Source: Arthrobacter sp. PAMC 25486
GTDB taxonomy: Bacteria; Actinomycetota; Actinomycetes; Actinomycetales; Micrococcaceae
Reading direction: 5' to 3'
Length of the DNA stretch: 64,000 nucleotides
Assembly (NCBI RefSeq): GCF_000785535.1
Contig: NZ_CP007595.1
Location: forward strand, 1,054,001-1,118,000
The translations under genes were made by a program, and so were the position numbers. Of this stretch, positions 1 to 9,598 are shown piece by piece. Below the pieces are notes generated by a model, which saw only the letters and a list, made by a program, of their open reading frames with translations, had not been told where the DNA came from and searched no databases. How positions within the stretch are numbered: the stretch's first letter is position 1; each line of letters starts with the position of its first letter.

Positions 1-1210
1 CCAACCAAGGTCGACGGCGAGCTCGGCCAGTTCCGCTGCCGGAATGGCGCGCGGAGAGTTGGACTGGGTCAGGCAGAGTTCCTGTGCCTCATCCCCGTAC
101 GCTTCCTTGAGTGAGTTCAGGATTTCCTCGGCGTCCTTTTCGGCCAGGACACCGAGCACCACCACGAGCTTGCTGAACGCGAAGGACTCCTGGAGGGCGG
201 CGGCGCTGGCGGCGATGCCTGCCGGGTTGTGTGCGGCGTCCACCACGATGGTGGGCGAGGTGCGCATGACCTCCAGGCGCCCGGGTGAGGTGACGGCGGC
301 GAATCCTTCCTGCACGAGGTCGTGGTTCAGTTCCTTCTCTCCCCCGCCCAGGAATGCCTCCAGGGCCGCAAGTGCGACGGCGGCATTCTGGGCCTGGTGT
401 TCGCCGTGCAGTGGGAGCAGGATGCCTGGGTAACGCCCGGCCAGTCCCTGCAGGTCGAGCATCTGCCCGCCCACGGCAACCGTGCGGGCCTCGACACCAA
501 ATTCAACACCTTCAAAGCGGAAGTCGGCGTGCTTGTCGCGGGCCGCATCCAGGATGACCTGGGCCGCGTCGGTGGGCTGGGCGGCGCTGATGACAAAGGC
601 ACCCTCCTTGATGATGCCGGCCTTCTCCTGCGCGATCAGCCCGGTGGTGTCCCCGAGGAGTTCGGTGTGGTCCAGGGAGATGGGGGTGATGACGGCGACC
701 TGGCCGTCACCCACATTGGTGGCGTCCGTGATGCCGCCCAGGCCCACCTCCATGACAGCCACGTCAACGGGTTCGTCGGCGAAGATGGCGAAGGCCAGGA
801 CGGTCAGGCACTCAAAGTACGTCAGGCGCACCTGACCCGCTGCTGTGAGCTCGGAGTCGACAATGTCCAGGTAGGGGCGGATTTCGTCCCAGATTCGCAC
901 AAACGTCTCATCGCTGACGGGGGCCCCGTCAATGCTGATGCGTTCGGTGACCTTTGTCAGGTGCGGGCTCGTGTACCGCCCGGTGCGCAGATCATGGGCC
1001 AGCAGGCCGGCCTCGATCATGCGGGCCGTGGAGGTTTTCCCGTTGGTGCCGGTGATGTGGATGATGGGGAAGGCCTTGTTCGGCTCCGCCAAAACATCCA
1101 TGGCCCGGAACAGCGGAGCCAGGCGCGGCTCCATCTTGTTTTCGGGCGCGCGTCCCAAAAGTTCGGCGTACACGCTCTCCACCGAGAATTCATCATGCTG
1201 GGCAGTCATG
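1..1210 (-). CDS. folC: Folylpolyglutamate synthase / dihydrofolate synthase, C-terminus cut by window edge
   Basis: Ligates glutamate to dihydropteroate or to folates, making retained polyglutamylated cofactors in the cytosol. About 403 codons are visible and the 3' end lies beyond base 1. The Mur-ligase P-loop HITGTNGKTS is at residues 51-60. The cis-peptide/Mg region follows, and a DAAHNP motif, typical of the C-terminal domain, lies near residue 335. The ATG (1210-1208) abuts the TAA stop of ileS (1213-1211) with no spacer, so the two are probably translationally coupled and share the ileS transcript. ileS-folC adjacency is common in actinobacteria. Family assignment is firm; only the truncation limits it. 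Confidence 0.95.
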
Positions 1211-4200
1211 TTAGACGATGCTCCGTTCAACTGTGATGGTGGTTTCAACGTCACCGGGGATGAGTTCCAGCTTCACCGTCAGGGTCTCACCCTTGAGCAG
1301 TTCGGCGTTGGCATGCAGCGCGTCAACCACGTCCTGCGGTGCGCTGATGATGGTGCGGATCCGGTCGCTGACGTGCAAGCCTGTTTCCTTGCGTGCCTGC
1401 TGAACGGCACGGATCATGTCACGCGCCGTTCCCTCGGCCTCAAGCTCGGGCGTCAGCTCGGTGTTGAGCACCACGAAGCCCCCGTGCGGCAGCATCGCAA
1501 CGGCACTCTTGCCGCCGTCGTGCGCGTCCGCAACCACCGTCTCGAGGGTGTACTCGGACGGTTCCAGGGCGAGGGAGCCTGCGGTAACAACCCCGTCGGT
1601 GACGGACCAGTCGCCGGACTTGGCACCCTTGATGGCCAGCTGGACGTCCTTGCCGAGGCGGGGCCCGGCGGCGCGGGCGTTGACCACGAGCTTTTGGGAG
1701 ATGCCGAATTCCTCCGGGGAGGCCTCGGCGGCGTCGACAAAGCGGATGGTGCGGATGTTCAGTTCGTCGGCGATGATCGCGGCGCCGTCGTTCAGGGCCG
1801 CGGCGTTGGGGGCCACGACGGTGAGTTCCGCCAGGGGCAGGCGCACGCGCAGCTTGGCGGCCTTGCGCAGGCTGGAACCGGTGGAGCAGATCTGCTGGAT
1901 CTTATCCATCTGTTCCACCAGCGCGGGGTTGGGGACGAAGAGGTCGGCGTTGGGCCAGTCGGTCAGGTGCACGGAACGGCCGCCGGTGAGCCCGCGCCAG
2001 ATCTCCTCGGTGAGCAGCGGCAACAGCGGGGCGGCCACGCGGCACACAGTTTCCAGTGCCGTGTAGAGCGCGTCGAAGGCGTCCGTGTTCTCGTCGAAGA
2101 AGCGGTTGCGGCTGCGGCGCACGTACCAGTTGGTGAGCATGTCCAGGTAGCTGCGCAGTGAATCGCAGGCGCCGGAGACGTCGTAGTCGTCAAGCTTGGC
2201 TGTCAGTTCACGCACCAGATCGCCGGTGTTGGCCAGCAGGTATTGGTCCATGGGATCCGAGTAGCCGTCAAAGCGCAGCGTCGCATCGTAGCCGTTGCCG
2301 CCGTTGGCCGTGTTCGCGTACAAGGTGAAGAAGCTGTACACGTTCCACAGTGGCAGGATGACCTGGCGGACGCCGTCGCGGATGCCTTGTTCGGTGACCA
2401 CCAGGTTGCCCCCGCGCAGGATCGGGCTGGACATGAGGAACCAGCGCATGGCGTCGGAGCCGTCACGGTCCAGGACCTCGGAGACGTCCGGGTAGTTGCG
2501 CAGCGACTTGGACATTTTTTGCCCGTCCGAGCCGAGCACGATGCCGTGGCTGATGACGTTGCGGAACGCCGGGCGGTCAAAGAGCGCGGTGGAGAGGATG
2601 TGCAGCATGTAGAACCAGCCGCGGGTCTGTCCGATGTACTCGACGATGAAGTCGGCCGGGTTGTGGGTGTTGAACCAGTCTTCGTTCTCGAACGGGTAGT
2701 GCACCTGTCCGTAGGGCATGGAGCCGGAGTCAAACCAGACGTCCAGGACGTCTTCGACGCGGCGCATGGTGGACTGTCCGTGCTCGGGGGTGCGGGGGTC
2801 GTCCGGGTTGGGGCGGGTGAGCTCGTCGATGAACGGGCGGTGCAGGTCCACCTCGCCCTCGTTGTTCACGGGGAGGCGGCCGAAGTCGGCCTGCATTTCC
2901 GCGAGGGAACCGTAGACGTCGGTGCGCGGGTATTCGGGGTCGTCGGACTGCCACACCGGGATGGGGGAACCCCAGTAGCGGTTGCGGGAGATGGACCAGT
3001 CGCGGGCGTTGGCCAGCCACTTGCCGAACTGGCCGTCCTTGACGTTGCCGGGGATCCAGTTGATGTCCTGGTTCAGTTCGACCATGCGGTCCTTGAACGC
3101 CGTGACTTCCACGTACCAGGAGGAGACGGCGCGGTAGATCAGGGGTGTGCGGCAGCGCCAGCAGTGCGGGTAGCTGTGCACGTAGCTGGCCTGGCGGACC
3201 AAACGGCCGGCGTCGCGGACAACGCGGGTGATGGTCTTGTTGGCGTCAAAGACCTGCACGCCGGCGATGTCGCCCAGTGGCCCGCCGGCAAACAGCGGCA
3301 GGAAGTTGGCTCCCTCGTCGACGGAGAGGACCACGGGGATGCCGTACGTCTCGCAGACCTTCTGGTCCTCTTCACCGTAGGCGGGGGCCTGATGGACGAT
3401 GCCGGTACCGTCGGTGGTGGTCACATAGTCGGCGAGCAGGAACTGCCAGGACTTGGCGGTGCCGTACTTTTCGTCGTCAGCAAAGTAGTCCCACAGCGGC
3501 TCGTACTTCAGGCCCTCAAGTTCGGCACCCGCGTAGCTGGCGGTGACGGCGGCAGTCGCGGCAGCACCGTCGTCGTACCCCAAATCCTTGGCGTGGGCAG
3601 CAACGAGGTCGGCGGCGAGCAGGAACTTTCCGGCAGAGGCGCCTGTTGCGGAACCGTTGGGACCCACAGGAACGACGGCGTAGCTCACCTTCGGCCCGAC
3701 CGCGAGAGCCTGGTTGGTGGGCAGCGTCCAGGGGGTGGTGGTCCAGGCGATGGCGGCAACCCCGGCCAGCTCCTGCGAAAGCGCGGATTCGCCGGCGAGG
3801 ATCGGGAAGGTGACGGTGACGGTCGAATCCTGGCGGTCCTTGTAGACGTCGTCATCCATGCGCAACTCATGGTTGGAGAGAGGGGTCTCGTCCTTCCAGC
3901 AGTAGGGCAGCACGCGGTAGCCGTTGTACGTCAGGCCCTTGGAGTGGAGCTGTTTGAACGCCCAGAGCACGGACTCCATGTACTCGACGTTGAGCGTTTT
4001 GTAGTCGTTCTCGAAGTCGACCCAGCGGGCCTGGCGGGTGACGTATTCCTGCCATTCGCCGGCGTACTTCATGACGGAGGAGCGGCAGGCGTCGTTGAAC
4101 TTGTCGATGCCCATGGCCTCGATCTGGGCCTTGTCGGTCATGCCCAGCTGCTTCATGGCTTCCAGTTCGGCGGGCAGCCCGTGCGTGTCCCAGCCGAAGC

Positions 4201-4501
4201 GGCGCTCAACCCGGCGCCCGCGCTGGGTCTGGTAGCGGGCCACGAGGTCCTTGGCGTAGCCGGTGAGCAGGTGGCCGTAGTGCGGCAGGCCGTTGGCGAA
4301 GGGCGGGCCGTCGTAGAAGACGAATTCGTTGGAGCCGTCCTCGCCGGCGTCGCGGGCGTCGATGCTGGCCTGGAAGGTGCCGTCCTGTTCCCAGTACTTG
4401 AGGACGAGTTCCTCCACTTCGGGGAAACGCACGGAAGCTGGCACATGGTTGGATTCGGCGTGCAGGCCGTGGGCCGCGGTTGCCTTGGGGAAGTGGGTCA
4501 T
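1211..4501 (-). CDS. ileS: Isoleucyl-tRNA synthetase
   Basis: Class I aminoacyl-tRNA synthetase that charges tRNA-Ile and edits valine. From the chosen ATG it has 1096 residues, the long form usual for actinobacterial and eukaryote-like IleRS. The HIGH-type motif PHYGH is at 73-77 and the KMSKS loop near 660. The CP1 editing domain lies between them and the anticodon-binding domain follows. The frame extends 21 codons upstream, but the start at 4501 is preferred: it follows an AGGATG Shine-Dalgarno sequence that is the regulated site of the T-box leader, and the upstream codons would run through that leader. folC follows directly. Confidence 0.97.
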   Translation of the reverse strand: MTHFPKATAAHGLHAESNHVPASVRFPEVEELVLKYWEQDGTFQASIDARDAGEDGSNEFVFYDGPPFANGLPHYGHLLTGYAKDLVARYQTQRGRRVERRFGWDTHGLPAELEAMKQLGMTDKAQIEAMGIDKFNDACRSSVMKYAGEWQEYVTRQARWVDFENDYKTLNVEYMESVLWAFKQLHSKGLTYNGYRVLPYCWKDETPLSNHELRMDDDVYKDRQDSTVTVTFPILAGESALSQELAGVAAIAWTTTPWTLPTNQALAVGPKVSYAVVPVGPNGSATGASAGKFLLAADLVAAHAKDLGYDDGAAATAAVTASYAGAELEGLKYEPLWDYFADDEKYGTAKSWQFLLADYVTTTDGTGIVHQAPAYGEEDQKVCETYGIPVVLSVDEGANFLPLFAGGPLGDIAGVQVFDANKTITRVVRDAGRLVRQASYVHSYPHCWRCRTPLIYRAVSSWYVEVTAFKDRMVELNQDINWIPGNVKDGQFGKWLANARDWSISRNRYWGSPIPVWQSDDPEYPRTDVYGSLAEMQADFGRLPVNNEGEVDLHRPFIDELTRPNPDDPRTPEHGQSTMRRVEDVLDVWFDSGSMPYGQVHYPFENEDWFNTHNPADFIVEYIGQTRGWFYMLHILSTALFDRPAFRNVISHGIVLGSDGQKMSKSLRNYPDVSEVLDRDGSDAMRWFLMSSPILRGGNLVVTEQGIRDGVRQVILPLWNVYSFFTLYANTANGGNGYDATLRFDGYSDPMDQYLLANTGDLVRELTAKLDDYDVSGACDSLRSYLDMLTNWYVRRSRNRFFDENTDAFDALYTALETVCRVAAPLLPLLTEEIWRGLTGGRSVHLTDWPNADLFVPNPALVEQMDKIQQICSTGSSLRKAAKLRVRLPLAELTVVAPNAAALNDGAAIIADELNIRTIRFVDAAEASPEEFGISQKLVVNARAAGPRLGKDVQLAIKGAKSGDWSVTDGVVTAGSLALEPSEYTLETVVADAHDGGKSAVAMLPHGGFVVLNTELTPELEAEGTARDMIRAVQQARKETGLHVSDRIRTIISAPQDVVDALHANAELLKGETLTVKLELIPGDVETTITVERSIV

Positions 4502-4506
4502 CACAT

Positions 4507-4706
4507 CATCCTGGTTGGGGGCGTTCGTTTCAGGATGCAAGGACGGCTTGCGCCGCGGTACCACCTCGCTTGCCGCATTTGGTTTTTACGCCAAACGCGG
4601 CCGCTTGTTGACTGCTGTGACGGGCTTACCCGTCCGGTTCTACTGGCTTTGCTATTGCTCGGCGTTCTTCCGGAAGCTCACCGGTGATGGCCGGGTCAAC
4701 GCTTTG
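4507..4706 (-). promoter_or_regulatory. T-box riboswitch (translational, isoleucine) leading ileS
   Basis: Read on the minus strand, the leader holds a short Stem I with specifier codon AUC (4688-4686, within GGCCATCACCGG). The conserved T-box bulge sequence AGGTGGTACCGCG follows around 4570-4553. Downstream, CATCCTG (4537-4531) is exactly complementary to CAGGATG (4513-4507), which contains the ileS Shine-Dalgarno. Uncharged tRNA-Ile should pair with the specifier and T-box bulge and free the ribosome site. There is no U-rich terminator, so control is of translation start, as known for actinobacterial ileS T-boxes. A likely -10 element, TAGAAT, lies at 4718-4713; no clear -35. Confidence 0.93.
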
Positions 4707-4765
4707 CCCCTTATTCTACGGGATGTTGCGGGCCGGCGGGGACGCCCCCTTGCGGCGCCGTGTGC

Positions 4766-5533
4766 CTAGCGGCGGATCACCTTGTGGGCGGCGGCCTGGG
4801 CCACCGGGCGCATGACGATCGTATCCAGGTTCACATGATGGGCAAGCCCGACGGCGTAACCCACCACGCCTGCCACGTCCTCCCCCGTCAGGGGTTTCGC
4901 CACGCCCTTGTAGACGTTGTCGGCGGCTTCCTGGTTGCCGGCCAGGCGGTTGAGGGTGAACTCTTCCGTGTGCACCATGCCAGGGGCCACCTCGATGACG
5001 CGGATGTTGTGTTCGGCTTCTTCCAGGCGCAGGGCGTCATTGAGTGCATGCTGGCCAAATTTTGCGGCGTTGTAACCGGATCCGCCTTCGTAGGCGGTGT
5101 GTCCGGCCGTGGAGGTCAGGTTCAAGATGGTGGCGTTGCCGTGGCTGCGCAGCTCGGGCAGGAACGCCTTGATGACCCGGAGTGTGCCCAGGACGTTGAC
5201 CTGGTACATCCACTCCCAATCGTCCTCATGGGCGTTGGCCACACTGTCCACGCCGCGGGCACCGCCGGCAATATTGATGAGGGTGTCCGTCCCGCCCGCC
5301 GGGCCAAAGGTGTCGGTGGCGAACTCACGGAGGCGGGCGACGTCGTCGTCCTTGGTGACATCGGCGGCGCAGGCGATGGCACCGGTTTCCTGGGCGAGCG
5401 CCTCGAGGCGGTCCGTGCGCCGGGCCACGGCGATGACGTTCCAGCCGTCGTTGCGAAGCTGGCGGACCGTGGCGGCGCCGATGCCTGAGCTGGCGCCTGT
5501 GACTACTGCATTTTTGGAAGTGTTTTCAGCCAT
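4766..5533 (-). CDS. SDR-family NAD(P)-dependent oxidoreductase
   Basis: A 255-residue classical short-chain dehydrogenase. The cofactor-binding motif TGASSGIG is at residues 12-19, an NAG-equivalent (NIAGG) is near 88, and the catalytic Ser plus YxxxK (YNAAK) are near 140-160. The pattern is closest to the YdfG/serine 3-dehydrogenase-like group, which acts on hydroxy acids or small alcohols; substrate cannot be told from sequence. Its ATG lies 16 bases downstream of the DUF488 gene stop, so the two probably form an operon. It ends just beyond the ileS leader promoter. Confidence 0.9.
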   Translation of the reverse strand: MAENTSKNAVVTGASSGIGAATVRQLRNDGWNVIAVARRTDRLEALAQETGAIACAADVTKDDDVARLREFATDTFGPAGGTDTLINIAGGARGVDSVANAHEDDWEWMYQVNVLGTLRVIKAFLPELRSHGNATILNLTSTAGHTAYEGGSGYNAAKFGQHALNDALRLEEAEHNIRVIEVAPGMVHTEEFTLNRLAGNQEAADNVYKGVAKPLTGEDVAGVVGYAVGLAHHVNLDTIVMRPVAQAAAHKVIRR

Positions 5534-5549
5534 GGCTCAAATGTAGCTG

Positions 5550-5894
5550 CTATTGGGCTGCGTTCAGAAAATCCAGCAGCACGGCCGCCTGGTTTTCGTG
5601 GTGGTCCTTGGCCCCGTAGAGCAGCACCACATGGTCATGGGCGGCAATAGTCTCACGCAGCTGTGCCACGGCGGGGTTGTCCTGCAGTTCAGCCGTGTAA
5701 TCGCGAACAAAGGCCTTAAAGTTCTCTTCCTTGTGGCCGAAGGCGTGGCGGACCTCCGTGCTGGGGCCCGCCTCCTTGAGCCAGAGGTCAATTTTGTCCT
5801 TCGTGACCCCGCGCGGCCACAGCCTGTCGACCAGGACCCGGTACTCCCCCGGTTCAGGTTCCTCATAAACACGCAAGATTCTTAGAGTGCCCAT
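5550..5894 (-). CDS. DUF488 family protein (YeaO-like)
   Basis: A 114-residue protein with the family hallmarks RVLVDRLWPRG near residue 20, a W-KEAGPS segment near 40, and a C-terminal VVLLYGAKD stretch. DUF488 proteins are small cytosolic proteins of unknown biochemical function; some carry conserved residues suggesting nucleic-acid or metal binding, but nothing here settles that. First gene of a probable two-gene minus-strand unit with the SDR at 4766-5533. Confidence 0.85.
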   Translation of the reverse strand: MGTLRILRVYEEPEPGEYRVLVDRLWPRGVTKDKIDLWLKEAGPSTEVRHAFGHKEENFKAFVRDYTAELQDNPAVAQLRETIAAHDHVVLLYGAKDHHENQAAVLLDFLNAAQ

Positions 5895-6254
5895 ATTTGC
5901 ATCATAGCCCTGGCGCAGATACTTGGGTCAGCGGCCTCGGATGTCCTGTTCTGCGCCGAAGTGGACACCGTCCACTCGGTGCCCGATGCTCCAGCGCATG
6001 CTTGCGGCGTAATGGTGCGCCGGTTCGGCAGTGGGGCACCGTTGAGGGCAAACGGTGCGCAGCTCCAGTGGCACGCGCGCCGTCTGTGCCGCATCCTGAA
6101 CTCATGCGCAGCAGTCACTGCGAGTTCTGCGCATGCCTAAAGTTCCCTGAAGACATACGCGCAACTCCTTGTTACTGGTGCGTAGGGGCGCCTAGATGCA
6201 TCAGTAATAACGAGTGGTGCGTAGGTGCGGCGTCGTTTAGGCTCGCACGTCCAT
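5895..6254. other. Gene-free stretch with one perfect hairpin
   Basis: No convincing coding frame: all open frames lack family features and a ribosome site. An 8-bp perfect inverted repeat, GCACCGTT / AACGGTGC, lies at 6036-6058 with a 7-base loop. It could act as a terminator for the MepB-like gene read from the right, but no U-tract follows. Two imperfect copies of a GTGCGTAGG-containing phrase occur near 6180 and 6217. Confidence 0.6.
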
Positions 6255-6725
6255 TTAGGCCGAGTACAGCTCCAGCACCCGGGCCGCGGGCGCATCCATC
6301 GGCAGAAAGTAGTCGCACTGCCACGTCTGGCTGCGCCGGGCCTGGGCACTGGTGGTTTCAACGTCGGGCGTGTAGACGCGCATGGCCCGTTTGCCTCCCT
6401 TCCCGTCAATGGACACCACGCCGTGGCGGGCCAACGCTGCTTCGGGGAACACGAACTGTCCCAGCCCCGCACCCTGGCCGGCCTGGATGACAAACAGTGC
6501 AACGCCGTCGTGCGTGTCAAAGGGCCGGATGGGACCGTCCGCGGACCGCTGCCACAGCGTCACAAACTGCCCCAATTTGGTGGGCGTGGTCTTGGCCCTG
6601 CGGAACACAGCGGGCCGGCCGCCCAGCAAAAGGGAGTGGGCACGGTAGTCGGCACCCTCGGGCTCGGGCGCGACATCGTCCCAGGCCAGCCCCGCGGCCG
6701 CCCACATTTCCATCGACTGCTGCAT
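6255..6725 (-). CDS. MepB family protein
   Basis: A 156-residue protein matching the MepB family by its succession of motifs: KLGQFVTLW near 50, a HDGVALFVIQ stretch near 75, GQFVFPEAAL near 90, GKRAMRVYTP near 112 and SQTWQCDYF near 132. MepB is named after a gene beside the Staphylococcus MepA multidrug pump; its activity is unknown. No efflux pump gene is adjacent here. It is divergent from valS, with 53 bases between the two starts. Confidence 0.85.
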   Translation of the reverse strand: MQQSMEMWAAAGLAWDDVAPEPEGADYRAHSLLLGGRPAVFRRAKTTPTKLGQFVTLWQRSADGPIRPFDTHDGVALFVIQAGQGAGLGQFVFPEAALARHGVVSIDGKGGKRAMRVYTPDVETTSAQARRSQTWQCDYFLPMDAPAARVLELYSA

Positions 6726-6778
6726 GCTTAAATCTCCTGAATCTTAGGTTCTGGCCAACTCATGAAAGAATCGTGACC

Positions 6779-9400
6779 ATGGCTGACATCATTCCGGGCA
6801 CAGACACGCCCGCACCCACCTCAAGCAACGTCCCCGACAAGCCCGTTTTGGAGGGCCTTGAAGAGTCCCTGACCAAGCGCTGGCTGGCGGAGGGCACCTA
6901 CAAGTTTAACCGTGAAACCACCCGGGAGCAGGTGTACTCCATCGACACTCCCCCGCCCACGGCGTCCGGATCGCTGCACGTGGGGCACATGTTCTCCTAC
7001 ACGCAGACCGATGTGCTGGCGCGATTCCAGCGCATGACCGGCAAGAACGTGTTCTACCCGATGGGCTGGGACGACAACGGCCTGCCTACCGAGCGCCGCG
7101 TCCAAAACTACTACGGTGTGCGCTGCGATCCGAAGATTTCCTACGACGCCGACTACCGCCCTCCCGCAACCCCGGCCAAGAACCAGCGTGATTTCGATGC
7201 CGTCTCGCGCAGGAATTTCATCGAGTTGTGCGAGGAGCTCGCCGTTGAGGACGAGAAGGTTTTCCAGCACCTTTTCCAGACCTTGGGCCTGTCGGTTGAC
7301 TGGGATCTGACGTACCGGACCATCGACCAGCACTCCCGTGCCGTCTCACAGCGCGGTTTCCTGGCCAACCTGGCCGCTGGCGACGCCTACATGTCGGAGG
7401 CCCCCACCTTGTGGGATGTCACGTTCCGCACCGCCGTGGCCCAGGCCGAGCTGGAGGACCGCGAAATGCCGGGCGCGTACTACCGCTTCCCGTTCGTCGC
7501 CGAAGACGGCACGAAGATTTACATTGAGACCACGCGCCCGGAATTGCTCGCGGCCTGCTCCGCCCTGGTGGCGAACCCGGACGATGAGCGCTACAAGCCG
7601 CTGTTTGGCAAGAAGGTCACCTCGCCGCTGTTCGGGGTTGAGGTTGAGGTTCGCGCCCATGCGCTGGCCAAGCCCGACAAGGGCTCCGGCATCGCCATGG
7701 TCTGCACCTTCGGCGACCTGACCGACGTGACATGGTGGCGTGAATTGCAGCTGCCCACGCGTGCCATTGTTGGCCGCGACGGCCGCATCATCAGTGACAC
7801 CCCCGAATGGATCAGCACCGAGGAAGGCCGCGCCAACTACGCCGCCATCGCCGGCAAAACCGTCTTCAGCGCCAAGGAAGGCGTGGTTGCCATGCTGACC
7901 GATGCGGAACTGCTGGACGGGGAAGTCAAGAAGATCATGCACCCCGTGAACTTCTTTGAAAAGGGCGACAAGCCCCTCGAGATCGTCTCCTCCCGCCAGT
8001 GGTACATCCGCAATGGCGGACGCGACGAAGAACGCCGCGAACGCCTCATCAACCGCGGCAAGGAAATCGAGTTCCACCCGGCGTTCATGCGCTCGCGCTA
8101 CGACAACTGGATCTCAGGTTTGAACGGCGACTGGCTCGTCTCACGTCAGCGCTTCTTCGGCGTACCGGTTCCCGTTTGGTACCCCTTGGATGCCGACGGC
8201 AACCCGGACTATGACCACCCGATCCAGCCCACCACCGAAATGCTGCCGGTTGACCCCGCAGCGGATGCGGCCCCGGGCTACACCGAGGAACAACGCAACG
8301 TTGCCGGCGGCTTCGTGGGCGACGCCGATGTGCTCGACACCTGGGCCACCTCATCCCTGACACCGCAGATTGTTGGCGGCTGGGGCGTTGACGAGGAGCT
8401 CTTCTCCACCGTCTACCCCTTTGATCTGCGTCCCCAGGGCCATGACATCATCCGCACCTGGCTGTTCTCCTCCGCCGTGCGCGCCGACGCCCTCCAGGGC
8501 AGTGCACCGTGGAAGCATGCAGCGATCTCCGGCTGGATCCTTGACCCGGACCGCAAGAAGATGTCCAAGTCCAAGGGCAACGTGGTGGTCCCCACCGACG
8601 TGCTCAACGACTTTGGTGCCGACGCCGTCCGCTACTGGGCAGCCTCCGCCAAGCTCGGCGCCGACACGGCGTACGAAATTGCGCAGATGAAGATTGGCCG
8701 CCGCCTGGCCATCAAGCTGCTCAACGCCTCCAAGTTCGTGTTGAACCTGGGCGCCACCGAGGCGAATGTGCTTTCCAAGGACACCGCCGTGCTGACCAAC
8801 CCGCTGGACCGCGGCCTGCTGGCCCAGCTCTCGGAGGTTGTTGCTGCATCGACGGCCGCGTTTGAGAAGTATGACTACGCCCGTGCCCTGCAGCTGACCG
8901 AGAGCTTCTTCTGGCACTTCACCGATGACTACGTGGAACTTATCAAGGACCGCGCCTACGGTGCCAGCGGCGAGGAAGGCCAGGCATCAGTACTGGCCGC
9001 ACTCGCCACCACGCTGGATTCGCTGCTGCGCCTGTTCGCACCTTTCCTGCCGTTTGCCACGGAGGAAGTGTGGAGCTGGTGGCGTGCCGGTTCGGTGCAC
9101 CGCGCCGAGTGGCCCACCGCTGTTGGCGTCGACGACGGCGACACCACCTTGCTCGCGACGGTCGGGGACGCGCTTTCGGGCATCCGCAAGGCCAAGTCCG
9201 AGGCCAAGGTCAAGCAGCGCACCCAGGTGCTCACCGCGACGGTGACCGCCAGCGATGTTGAGGCAGCCCAGCTGGCCGCCGGTTTGGGCGACCTGAGGGC
9301 CGCCGCGAACGCCGTGGAGATCACGCTTGCCGTGGGCGAAGGCGAACTCACCGTGTCCGACGTCGAGCTGGCGCCGGCGCAGGAGCCAATCCAGGCCTAG
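6779..9400 (+). CDS. valS: Valyl-tRNA synthetase
   Basis: Class I synthetase charging tRNA-Val and hydrolysing mischarged threonine. 873 residues from the chosen ATG, the normal length. HVGH at 67-70, KMSKS near 594, CP1 editing domain between them, anticodon-binding domain and a short Ala/Val-rich C-terminal helical tail. The frame runs further upstream, through the region antisense to the MepB-like gene, but the start at 6779 follows a GAAAGA ribosome site; an in-frame GTG six bases earlier is possible. No T-box is seen upstream, unlike ileS. Confidence 0.97.
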   Translation: MADIIPGTDTPAPTSSNVPDKPVLEGLEESLTKRWLAEGTYKFNRETTREQVYSIDTPPPTASGSLHVGHMFSYTQTDVLARFQRMTGKNVFYPMGWDDNGLPTERRVQNYYGVRCDPKISYDADYRPPATPAKNQRDFDAVSRRNFIELCEELAVEDEKVFQHLFQTLGLSVDWDLTYRTIDQHSRAVSQRGFLANLAAGDAYMSEAPTLWDVTFRTAVAQAELEDREMPGAYYRFPFVAEDGTKIYIETTRPELLAACSALVANPDDERYKPLFGKKVTSPLFGVEVEVRAHALAKPDKGSGIAMVCTFGDLTDVTWWRELQLPTRAIVGRDGRIISDTPEWISTEEGRANYAAIAGKTVFSAKEGVVAMLTDAELLDGEVKKIMHPVNFFEKGDKPLEIVSSRQWYIRNGGRDEERRERLINRGKEIEFHPAFMRSRYDNWISGLNGDWLVSRQRFFGVPVPVWYPLDADGNPDYDHPIQPTTEMLPVDPAADAAPGYTEEQRNVAGGFVGDADVLDTWATSSLTPQIVGGWGVDEELFSTVYPFDLRPQGHDIIRTWLFSSAVRADALQGSAPWKHAAISGWILDPDRKKMSKSKGNVVVPTDVLNDFGADAVRYWAASAKLGADTAYEIAQMKIGRRLAIKLLNASKFVLNLGATEANVLSKDTAVLTNPLDRGLLAQLSEVVAASTAAFEKYDYARALQLTESFFWHFTDDYVELIKDRAYGASGEEGQASVLAALATTLDSLLRLFAPFLPFATEEVWSWWRAGSVHRAEWPTAVGVDDGDTTLLATVGDALSGIRKAKSEAKVKQRTQVLTATVTASDVEAAQLAAGLGDLRAAANAVEITLAVGEGELTVSDVELAPAQEPIQA

Positions 9401-9425
9401 CACGTCCAACGGCCCCGCACCGCCT

Positions 9426-9524
9426 CGCCGAGATGTGCGATGACGCCCTCCGGCTGTGGCCGCTGCCCGATCCGGGTGGCGGCCACAGCCGTCTCTCTCC
9501 GCCGAGATGTGCGATGACGCCCTC
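9426..9524. repeat. Two direct copies of a 25-base repeat flanking a hairpin
   Basis: Identical 25-base copies run 9426-9450 and 9500-9524, each beginning CGCCGAGATGTGCGATGACG and ending CCCTC. Between them is a perfect 12-bp inverted repeat (see the terminator entry). Diverged copies sit in the palindrome at 9540-9598 and in an inverted pair at 60161-60236. The family lies only in gaps between genes, like REP-type elements. Confidence 0.85.
9451..9491 (+). terminator. Hairpin downstream of valS, possible terminator
   Basis: CGGCTGTGGCCG at 9451-9462 pairs perfectly with CGGCCACAGCCG at 9480-9491 across a 17-base loop. It starts 51 bases after the valS stop. No U-tract follows, so this would be an actinobacterial-style hairpin terminator or simply part of the repeat cluster. 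Confidence 0.45.
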
Positions 9525-9539
9525 GCTCCCGCACCGCCA

Positions 9540-9598
9540 CCGCCGAGGTGTGAGATAAACCCCAACCGTCGGTTGGGGTTTATCTCACACCTCGGCGG
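9540..9598. repeat. Perfect 59-base palindrome, repeat-family member
   Basis: The two arms (9540-9568 and 9570-9598) are exact reverse complements of 29 bases around a single T at 9569. Each arm begins CCGCCGAGGTGTGAGATAAA and ends in CCCCAACCG. The outer part is a variant of the 25-base repeat nearby. It lies between convergent valS and the SGNH hydrolase gene, whose last five codons and TGA stop lie inside the right arm. It would form a very stable hairpin in either transcript and could terminate both. Confidence 0.9.

Noticed and set aside
322..1236. A 304-codon plus-strand frame near the left edge
   Set aside because: Antisense to folC, which has clear Mur-ligase motifs.
4502..4564. A longer N-terminus for ileS
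   Set aside because: It would translate the T-box sequestrator region; the start at 4501 has the regulated ribosome site.
2243..4687. An 814-codon open frame on the plus strand
   Set aside because: It is antisense to ileS, has no family likeness and arises from GC-rich codon bias.
9426..9598. CRISPR-like array
   Set aside because: Only two direct units, spacing irregular, no cas genes; the arrangement is palindromic.
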